The notes under the pieces: model-generated
What the model saw: the letters and a program-made list of their open reading frames with translations, nothing else
Database searches by the model: none
What the model was told of the DNA's origin: nothing
Program-made: the position numbers and the translations under genes
Source of the DNA: Polyangiaceae bacterium
GTDB lineage: Bacteria; Myxococcota; Polyangia; Polyangiales; Polyangiaceae
Assembly: GCA_025936205.1 (NCBI GenBank)
Contig: JAICTU010000512.1
Location: forward strand, 1-6,201
Length of the DNA stretch: 6,201 bases
Direction: 5' to 3'
Part shown: positions 1-6,201 of the stretch, piece after piece
Position numbering within the stretch: the stretch's first letter is position 1
Layout: the number at the start of each line of letters is the position of its first letter

Positions 1-1
1 C

Positions 2-2005
<2,004 letters not shown>

Positions 2006-2010
2006 GGGAG
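2006..2010 (+). promoter_or_regulatory. Shine-Dalgarno for the DUF72 gene
   Basis: GGGAG lies directly after the kinase stop codon and 8 nt before the GTG at 2019. It supports that GTG as the start and suggests translation from a shared transcript with the kinase. Confidence 0.6.
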
Positions 2011-2018
2011 CCCGTATC

Positions 2019-2774
2019 GTGTCGCCGCTCTCGCGACGCAGCTACGTGGGCACCTCGGGCTGGTCGCTGGCGCGCTCGGTGGCGCCGGGCTCCGCTCCCG
2101 GCCTCACCGGCCTCGAGCGCTACGCCGAGTACTTCAACTGCGTGGAGATCAACTCCACCTTCTACCGGCTGCCTCGGCCCAGCACGCTCGAGCGCTGGCG
2201 CGACAGCACACCCGCGCGCTTTCGCTTTGCCGCCAAGCTGCCGCGCGCCATCACCCATGAGGCGGCGCTCGACGTCTCCGCGAGCGAGGTGAGCGAGTTC
2301 TGCAGACTGATGACGCGGCTCGAACCCAAGCTCGGACCGCTGTTGGTCCAGCTGCCGCCGAGCCTGAGCTTCGATGCGACGCTCGCGCGTCGGCTGTTCG
2401 CACGGCTGCGGCGCGCTGGTGCTGGACAGGTGGTGCTCGAACCACGGCATCCGAGCTGGTTTTCGCCGCAGGGTGAGGAGCTCCTGATCCAACAGCGCGT
2501 GGCGCGAGCTGCCGCGGATCCAGCTCGCGGCGGCAGCTCGCTCGAGCCTGCTGGCTGCAGAGACTTCGCCTACTTTCGTTGGCACGGCTCACCGCGCATG
2601 TACTTCTCTTCGTATCCGCCCGAGGCGATCGCCGCGCTGGCGCGCCAGATCCGAACGCTCGGAGCGGCGCCTGGCGAGCCCGACGTTTATTGTTTCTTCG
2701 ACAACACCGCGCTGGGGGCGGCGGCGATCAACGCACTCTCTTTGAAAGCCGAGCTGGCGGCGCGCGCGCGATAG
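2019..2774 (+). CDS. DUF72 (YecE-like) family protein
   Basis: The predicted protein is 251 aa, a normal length for DUF72, a TIM-barrel-like family of unknown biochemical function. Family signatures appear in the expected order: GTSGW at 11-15, VEINSTFYRLP at 42-52, FRFAAKLPRAITH at 68-80, GPLLVQLPP at 106-114, EPRHPSWF at 141-148, YFRWHGS at 185-191 and the C-terminal YCFFDNTALGAAAINAL block from 223. The strongly conserved Glu/Asn, Lys, Arg-His and Asp-Asn positions are retained. The stretch after GTSGW (residues 16-30) lacks the usual aromatic-rich FYP loop and is Ala/Ser/Pro-rich. The GTG start is chosen because of the Shine-Dalgarno 8 nt upstream and because GTSGW lies at residue 11, as usual. 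No signal peptide is visible, so it is probably cytosolic. It sits 13 bp behind the hybrid kinase gene and is probably co-transcribed, which does not by itself assign a role. Confidence 0.93.
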   Translation: MSPLSRRSYVGTSGWSLARSVAPGSAPGLTGLERYAEYFNCVEINSTFYRLPRPSTLERWRDSTPARFRFAAKLPRAITHEAALDVSASEVSEFCRLMTRLEPKLGPLLVQLPPSLSFDATLARRLFARLRRAGAGQVVLEPRHPSWFSPQGEELLIQQRVARAAADPARGGSSLEPAGCRDFAYFRWHGSPRMYFSSYPPEAIAALARQIRTLGAAPGEPDVYCFFDNTALGAAAINALSLKAELAARAR

Positions 2775-2914
2775 ACCCATTCGCGGACGCGCTCTGCGCC
2801 TCTCGGGCTGAGATTGTGGCGATTTGGCGCGGCTGGGATCGGCGATTCTCCAGCCCCACTCACAATTTCCTCGTCGTGGCGCGGTACGGCGCGGATAGCT
2901 ATACACACGCTGCC

Positions 2915-3937
2915 ATGGCGATCATTCGCGAGAATGGGCGCTACAGGTCCTGCGGGGACACCGCGTACCTCGGCGGTTCAGCTCTGGTTTTCTTGCTGTT
3001 CGCCGTCGGGTGCGTTTCCACCGACGAATCGTTGTTCGGTGGGGTCGACGCTCCGGATCTGCGCCCCGATGACGCGGTCGAAAGCACCGTGCAGAGCTCT
3101 GCGCCCGTGATCACGGATGCGCAAGGCCCGGCCGATGCTGCAGAGGGAGAGGAGCCCTCTCAGCAGGTGCTCCAGCTGGCTCCCGCGGCACTGCCACCTG
3201 CTCCGCCGGCACCGCCCGAGCCGCCGCCTTCCCCGCCCTTGCCGGTCGCCGATCCCTGCGGCAGTGCCGGGCTCGTGCTCTGCGACACGTTCGAGAACGA
3301 GACGAGCGGAGCATTCCCGGCGCTCGCGCCCTGGCTGCCCGAGCTATCGGGCTGCGGCACCCACCGCGTGGACGACTCGGGCGTGAGCGTATCCGGAACC
3401 AAGGCGCTGCTGGCCGTCGCCGGCGGCTACCCCGAGTGCATGCTGCATGCCGAGCTCCCGCAGCGGGACGAAGTATACGTCCGCTCCTGGGTACGGCTGG
3501 GCTCGGAACCGGAGCTCTTGCAGCATTATCTGAGCTTGATCGAGCTCGGTGCGCGCGAGACGCAGGACGATCCCGAATTGCGCGTCGGATTGCGTCCGGC
3601 GGGCGGCAGCTTGTGCGCGAGCACGCCGGGCCTCGACGTCAGCGTGAGCGGCCTCCAGAGCGGGTCCTCCACCGGCTGCTCTGGCTTCGCGATGGAACCC
3701 GAGCGCTGGTACTGCTTGCAGGCCCATGTGAAGCGCCAGGCGCGCAACCTCGACTACGAACTCTCCGTCGACGGCACCAGCGTGCTCAGCGCCAGCGACG
3801 TGCGGCTCGGCCCCAACTGGAACGACCGCAGCTGGTACCTGAAAGTTGGTCGCGCCGCCTACGGCGAAAGCGCCGCCGGCAACGTCTGGCACGACGACGT
3901 GGCAGTGAGCGAAGAGCCCTTGCCCTGCGGGCCGTGA
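2915..3937 (+). CDS. Secreted lipoprotein with Pro-rich linker and probable ConA-like (jelly-roll) domain
   Basis: The predicted product is a 340 aa envelope lipoprotein. The N-terminus has a basic region (R5, R9, R11), a hydrophobic stretch from about 19 and a lipobox-like AVGC ending at C33, the likely lipidated residue. An acidic, low-complexity stretch follows, then a linker of alternating Pro/Ala (about 90-110). A compact C-terminal domain (about 115-340) contains eight cysteines, enough for four disulfides. Its pattern (LCDTFEN near the start, VYVRSWVRL in the middle, WYCLQAHVK later, WHDDVAVSEEPLPC at the end) resembles concanavalin-like/laminin-G-like domains of myxobacterial surface proteins, which often bind or cut polysaccharides. 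That fold assignment is inference, and no catalytic residue can be named. The ATG at 2915 is chosen because the signal peptide starts there. The same frame stays open upstream to 2579, but that part overlaps the DUF72 gene out of frame. No clear Shine-Dalgarno precedes the ATG; TATACA at 2900-2905 could be a -10, which would give a very short leader. Confidence 0.85.
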   Translation: MAIIRENGRYRSCGDTAYLGGSALVFLLFAVGCVSTDESLFGGVDAPDLRPDDAVESTVQSSAPVITDAQGPADAAEGEEPSQQVLQLAPAALPPAPPAPPEPPPSPPLPVADPCGSAGLVLCDTFENETSGAFPALAPWLPELSGCGTHRVDDSGVSVSGTKALLAVAGGYPECMLHAELPQRDEVYVRSWVRLGSEPELLQHYLSLIELGARETQDDPELRVGLRPAGGSLCASTPGLDVSVSGLQSGSSTGCSGFAMEPERWYCLQAHVKRQARNLDYELSVDGTSVLSASDVRLGPNWNDRSWYLKVGRAAYGESAAGNVWHDDVAVSEEPLPCGP

Positions 3938-3968
3938 GAGTAGGCTCGGCAACGTAAGATTCCGTCCG

Positions 3969-4026
3969 GCTCCAGGATGAGCCCGATCAGCGAGGCGATC
4001 GCGCTCTGCATGCCCATGCCTGGAGC
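3969..4026. repeat. Nested inverted repeat downstream of the lipoprotein gene
   Basis: GCTCCAGG at 3969-3976 is the exact reverse complement of CCTGGAGC at 4019-4026. Inside it, GAGC at 3979-3982 pairs with GCTC at 4003-4006, and a perfect GCGATCGC palindrome lies at 3995-4002. It begins 32 nt after the lipoprotein stop codon and could fold in the 3' end of that transcript. There is no U-tract, so calling it an intrinsic terminator would go too far. Confidence 0.4.
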
Positions 4027-4180
4027 AAGCGCCGAGAGGAATCCCCGCGAACCGGGCGCGAAAGAGCCCGTGATCCCCTGGAGTTCACCGGCCGCGCAGC
4101 TTGCGCGGGACTGCCGTGCGGTGCTGAAGCATTCTGAGGCCTTCGGCGGAGGGGTTCTGCGCTCGCAAATCGAAGTTCCC

Positions 4181-4194
4181 GCGGATCGGAAGCA
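4181..4194 (+). repeat. 14 bp direct repeat, copy 1
   Basis: GCGGATCGGAAGCA here is repeated exactly at 4370-4383, 189 bp downstream. The following 15 or so bases also resemble each other loosely (Gly/Cys-rich GAGG...TCGG pattern), suggesting two diverged copies of a longer unit. Confidence 0.6.
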
Positions 4195-4262
4195 ATTGGG
4201 AGGGCTCGGTGCCGCCCGGCGCCGATCCCACCAGGACTCCCTGCCGTGCGACCCTTCGACCC

Positions 4263-4278
4263 TTCGCGGAATCGCGAA
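4263..4278. repeat. Perfect 6 bp hairpin
   Basis: TTCGCG and CGCGAA flank a GAAT loop. It lies directly upstream of the first GAGGTTTCC unit (4280-4288), so the two may belong to one repeat element. Confidence 0.45.
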
Positions 4279-4279
4279 C

Positions 4280-4296
4280 GAGGTTTCCGATGGAAC
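4280..4296. repeat. GAGGTTTCC palindromic unit, degenerate copy
   Basis: GAGGTTTCC is followed by GATGGAAC, giving an imperfect dyad. It matches the perfect unit at 4321-4340 over an 11-base ACGAGGTTTCC core plus most of the opposite arm, with the two copies 41 bp apart. Confidence 0.4.
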
Positions 4297-4320
4297 TACC
4301 GCCCTTGCGCGCGCCAGGAC

Positions 4321-4340
4321 GAGGTTTCCATTGAAACCTC
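4321..4340. repeat. Perfect inverted repeat GAGGTTTC-CATT-GAAACCTC
   Basis: Two perfect 8 bp arms flank a CATT loop. A degenerate copy lies 41 bp upstream. The right half ends in ATTGAAAC, which also occurs at the end of many CRISPR repeats. Only two dissimilar units are present, and no cas gene is in the window, so it is annotated as an inverted repeat and not as a CRISPR array. Confidence 0.6.
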
Positions 4341-4369
4341 AAAACCGCACGACGGAGGGGCGCCCGGCT

Positions 4370-4383
4370 GCGGATCGGAAGCA
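4370..4383 (+). repeat. 14 bp direct repeat, copy 2
   Basis: This is an exact second copy of the 14-mer at 4181-4194. It starts 30 bases after the perfect inverted repeat at 4321-4340. Confidence 0.6.
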
Positions 4384-4480
4384 GCTCGAGGTTCGGCCCA
4401 AACGTGCCCGCGCCCGCACCCGAAGATGGTGTACTGACCCCCACCGAGAGCGTCTTGAATTACGCCGGGGGACCTGGCGA

Positions 4481-4513
4481 GCTCCGACGGAGCGGATGCC
4501 GGCGTGGCACGCC
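4481..4513. repeat. Pair of adjacent short hairpins
   Basis: GCTCC-GAC-GGAGC (4481-4493) is followed 7 bases later by GGCGTG-G-CACGCC (4501-4513). Both have perfect arms. Neither is followed by a T-run on either strand. Confidence 0.4.
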
Positions 4514-4595
4514 GCCGCACGGACCCTCCCCCGCTGCTGGTCTCGCTCTTTTGGCGATGAATTCGTGGGGATCTCTCAGGGTCGCCGGTATGAAG

Positions 4596-4633
4596 CCCCG
4601 CGCGCAGCGCCGAAGGCGCGAGCACGGACGGGG
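4596..4633 (-). terminator. 38 nt stem-loop, candidate transcription end of the esterase gene
   Basis: Three stacked 5 bp helices can form: CCCCG (4596-4600) with CGGGG (4629-4633); CGCGC (4601-4605) with GCACG (4622-4626), where one mismatch on + becomes a G-U wobble in the - strand RNA; and GCGCC (4607-4611) with GGCGC (4615-4619), closing a 3 nt loop. Only small bulges separate them. It begins 51 nt past the esterase stop codon. The - strand sequence after it is not U-rich, so termination is plausible but not shown; RNA stabilisation is an alternative. Confidence 0.4.
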
Positions 4634-4684
4634 GGAATCCACTTTGCCCTTTGCGTCCGCTGACGTCCGGCGCCCGAGCGCACG

Positions 4685-5605
4685 TCACTGTGCTGGCTTC
4701 GCTGCACCCGGCGCGGGCTGCAGGTAGCCGCTGTCCTTCAGCCAGTCTGCCATGCGATCGGGCCAGCTGCGCACCGATACGAAGGCGGAGCGGTCGCCCA
4801 TGTTGAAGGCGTGTTTGCCGCGCGCGAGGAAGTGCGCTTCGACGGGCACGTGGGCCGCATGGAGTTTGGTGAACAGCTGCAGCGTCGTCTGGTCACAACC
4901 GTACTCGTCGTCGCTGGCCACCAGCAGGAACGCAGGCGGTGCGTCGGAGGGGATGTGCTCCGGCACCTTTCCCCCGGGGTAGACCAGCAACTGAAAGTCG
5001 GGGCGTGCGTTCTCGCGGTCGATCGGGTCGGGCGCTCTGGGATCGCCGGCGCCGGGCGTGTACGCGATCTGTCCGACCAGATCGCCACCCGCGGAGAAGC
5101 CGAGCATGCCCACGCGCTGCGCGTCGATGTGCCATTGCCGCACTCGGCTGCGCACGAGGCGCAGCGCGCGCAGCGCGTCCTGGCGCGGATGCTCCATCGT
5201 GTACGGTGAGCCCTCCTGAGTGGGCAGGCGGTACTTCAGCACGAAGGCGGCGATGCCCAGCCGATTCAAAAATTCGGCGGGCTGCTTGCCCTCCGCGTTG
5301 TAGACCAGCTCGCGGTAGCCGCCGCCGGGCGCGATCACGATCGCCGCTCCCGTGGCTTTTTCGGGCGGCGGCAAGAAGACCGTGAGCGAGGGATTGTGAA
5401 CGTTGCGCACCCACCAATCCTTGGCCTGCTCCGGCTCCTTGCGCCGACTCTCGAACCCGGGCGCGCCCTTTTCCCAGAGCGGGATCACCTGTGGCTGCGC
5501 GGACGTAGCAGGAGCCGCCGCCGCGGGCTCGGCGGCACCGCTGGGAACGACGCTGGCGAAGAACAGCCCGAGACACACCGCAGCCGCACGAAACACGAAG
5601 GCCAT
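4685..5605 (-). CDS. Exported alpha/beta-hydrolase, esterase/acetylxylan-esterase-like
   Basis: The predicted protein is 306 aa with a type I signal peptide: a hydrophobic core at about 6-22, with cleavage likely near the Ala residues at 24-25. An Ala/Pro-rich linker runs to about 38. The hydrolase domain shows an oxyanion-hole APGGGY at 92-97, a GFSAGG nucleophile elbow at 169-174 (S171), a probable catalytic acid in SDDEYG (D232 or D233) and a catalytic H265 in GKHAFNMG. This layout fits small secreted esterases of the COG0657 / acetylxylan esterase-like group, which remove acyl groups from polysaccharides or small esters outside the cytoplasm. The substrate cannot be read from sequence. 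The ATG at 5605 places the signal peptide at the start. A GAGG (complement of 5619-5622) lies 13 nt upstream, which is somewhat far for a Shine-Dalgarno. It is transcribed divergently from the SodC-like gene and convergently with the lipoprotein gene, so it probably has its own promoter. Confidence 0.93.
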   Translation of the reverse strand: MAFVFRAAAVCLGLFFASVVPSGAAEPAAAAPATSAQPQVIPLWEKGAPGFESRRKEPEQAKDWWVRNVHNPSLTVFLPPPEKATGAAIVIAPGGGYRELVYNAEGKQPAEFLNRLGIAAFVLKYRLPTQEGSPYTMEHPRQDALRALRLVRSRVRQWHIDAQRVGMLGFSAGGDLVGQIAYTPGAGDPRAPDPIDRENARPDFQLLVYPGGKVPEHIPSDAPPAFLLVASDDEYGCDQTTLQLFTKLHAAHVPVEAHFLARGKHAFNMGDRSAFVSVRSWPDRMADWLKDSGYLQPAPGAAKPAQ

Positions 5606-5750
5606 GCGTCGCGGTGTGCCTCAGTCTGTCTGCGCTGGGAAGACCCGCCTCCGGCAACAGACAACTCCCCTGGGGAAGAATGGCTATTGACTTCCCTCCC
5701 GCCGGGTGGGCGAATGTGCGCCATTGCTGACAGTTTTTTCGGAGGTAGCG
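5606..5750. promoter_or_regulatory. Divergent control region between esterase and SodC-like genes
   Basis: This 145 bp must hold promoters for both divergent genes. A -35-like TTGACT lies at 5687-5692 on +, with only a weak -10 (GAATGT near 5712-5717). There is a TCCCC-T-GGGGA palindrome at 5666-5676, and GGGAAG at 5673-5678 is inverted as CTTCCC at 5691-5696, overlapping the -35-like box. GGGAAGA also occurs at 5637-5643. These could be operator half-sites, but GC-rich genomes yield such matches by chance. Confidence 0.35.
5741..5746 (+). promoter_or_regulatory. Strong Shine-Dalgarno for the SodC-like gene
   Basis: GGAGGT lies 4 nt before the ATG at 5751, preceded by a run of six T. It is the best ribosome-binding site in the window and fixes this start. 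Confidence 0.8.
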
Positions 5751-6201
5751 ATGCAAAAGCTTGGCTTCGGGTTCCGTGTTCTCGGTGTTTCGTCGCTCGG
5801 TGCGCTGTTGATGCTGGCGTGCGGCGGCTCCACGGAAAACGCCCCCGCTCCCGCGACGCCGGCTGATGCTGCCTCCGCGGCACCCCCCGCAGCGGAGAGC
5901 GCCGGCGGCAAGACGGTGGAGGTCACCTTCCAGCCCAAGAGCGGCTCGAACCTCTCCGGCAAGGCCACGCTGACCGAGACAGCGGAGGGCGTGAAGGTGG
6001 CTCTCGCGCTCGAAGGTCTCCCGCCGGGCGAGCACGGCGCTCACGTGCACGAGAAGGGCGACTGCAGCGCCGCCGACGCTTCCAGCGCGCGTGGCCACTT
6101 CCCTCCCGCGAGCACCCCCCACGCGCTGCCGACCGGCACGCCGCGCCCCCTGGCTGATCCGGGCAACACCAACCGCAGCCCCGACGGCACGGCCACGCTC
6201 G
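5751..6201 (+). CDS. sodC: SodC-family Cu/Zn superoxide dismutase-like lipoprotein (3' partial)
   Basis: 150 codons are visible and the gene continues past the window. The N-terminus is a lipoprotein signal (R9, hydrophobic 10-23, C24 followed by GGS), then an Ala/Pro-rich spacer to about 52. The SodC domain starts near 53. Family ligands seen are H98 and H100 in HGAHVHEKGDC (copper), H116 in RGHF (bridging) and H124 in PHALP (zinc). C105 fits the conserved disulfide cysteine. In the next block the family normally has His-x-Gly-Asp, but here it reads RPLADPGN (132-139). The aspartate ligand is kept (D136), while the third zinc histidine is Pro133, and the usual Gly and Leu around the Asp are Ala and Pro. 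The fourth copper histidine lies beyond the window. Related enzymes convert superoxide to hydrogen peroxide and oxygen in the periplasm. This one may have weak or altered zinc binding, or may not be a dismutase. The start is set by the GGAGGT 4 nt upstream. Confidence 0.9.
   Translation, partial: MQKLGFGFRVLGVSSLGALLMLACGGSTENAPAPATPADAASAAPPAAESAGGKTVEVTFQPKSGSNLSGKATLTETAEGVKVALALEGLPPGEHGAHVHEKGDCSAADASSARGHFPPASTPHALPTGTPRPLADPGNTNRSPDGTATL

Larger units (their letters stand above)
3938..4684. other. 747 bp non-coding gap between convergent genes, rich in hairpins and short repeats
   Basis: The lipoprotein gene ends at its left and the leftward esterase gene ends at its right. Open frames exist, for example 3977-4663 on +, but they have no ribosome-binding site, no recognisable domain, Arg/Pro-rich content and a hand-counted third-position GC of only about 72% over the first 120 codons, against about 95% in samples of the first two genes. 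I therefore treat the region as non-coding. It carries several perfect short hairpins (4263-4278, 4321-4340, 4481-4493, 4501-4513), a larger stem-loop at 4596-4633, a 14 bp direct repeat, and a nested inverted repeat at 3969-4026. This is typical of decayed or dispersed intergenic repeats in large GC-rich genomes, although I cannot test copy number here. Confidence 0.65.

Noticed and set aside
2831..2855. GGCTGG...CCAGCC hairpin after the DUF72 gene as a terminator
   Set aside because: The stem is only 6 bp with a loop of about 13 bases, and no T-run follows it.
2579..2914. Upstream extension of the lipoprotein frame to 2579
   Set aside because: Most of it overlaps the DUF72 gene in another frame, has shadow-like Arg/Ala-rich content, and would bury the signal peptide more than 110 residues inside the protein.
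4280..4340. CRISPR array
   Set aside because: Only two unequal units, no third repeat at the same spacing, and no cas gene in the window. Kept as inverted repeats and as a finding only.
4085..4444. 119-codon open frame on - in the convergent gap, with a repeated LLPIR motif
   Set aside because: The repeated LLPIR comes from the 14 bp DNA direct repeat and not from a protein repeat. There is no ribosome-binding site and no known domain.
3977..4663. 228-codon open frame on + in the convergent gap
   Set aside because: It has no ribosome-binding site, an Arg/Pro-rich product without recognisable motifs, and third-position GC of about 72% by hand count against about 95% in samples of the first two genes. 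It also runs through several hairpins and repeats.
4893..6122. 409-codon open frame on - across the esterase, the divergent promoter region and the SodC-like gene
   Set aside because: It is antisense to the SodC-like gene and out of frame with the esterase, both of which have clear family motifs. It is a shadow frame expected in GC-rich DNA.

Overview
This 6.2 kb window is GC-rich chromosomal DNA, with about 95% G/C at third codon positions in the first two genes. A large soluble hybrid histidine kinase, GTG starts, several lipoproteins with proline/alanine-rich linkers and a Cys-rich jelly-roll-like lipoprotein together suggest a myxobacterium (Myxococcota, perhaps Polyangiales). That assignment is an inference from gene style; no marker gene is present.

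Left part (1-2774, + strand): the 3' portion of a hybrid sensor kinase (PAS-HisKA-HATPase-REC-REC). Its true start lies upstream of the window. It is followed after 13 bp by a DUF72 (YecE-like) gene with a good Shine-Dalgarno, so the two are probably co-transcribed. After a 140 bp gap comes a secreted lipoprotein (2915-3937, +) with a proline-rich linker and a probable concanavalin-like domain carrying eight cysteines.

Middle (3938-4684): a 747 bp gap between convergent genes in which I find no credible gene. It is full of short hairpins and diverged direct repeats: a nested inverted repeat just after the lipoprotein gene, a 14 bp direct repeat 189 bp apart, two GAGGTTTCC-type palindromic units 41 bp apart, and a 38 nt stem-loop just past the end of the leftward gene. 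It looks like accumulated intergenic repeat material plus transcription-end structures.

Right part (4685-6201): an exported alpha/beta-hydrolase esterase on the - strand is divergent from a SodC-family Cu/Zn superoxide dismutase-like lipoprotein on the + strand, which runs off the window end. They share a 145 bp divergent control region. The SodC-like protein keeps most visible metal ligands but has proline where the family has the third zinc histidine. This is the most specific oddity in the window.

Functionally the window mixes cytoplasmic signalling (kinase) with envelope proteins (two lipoproteins and an exported esterase). There is no sign of a single multi-gene system, defence locus or intact mobile element.
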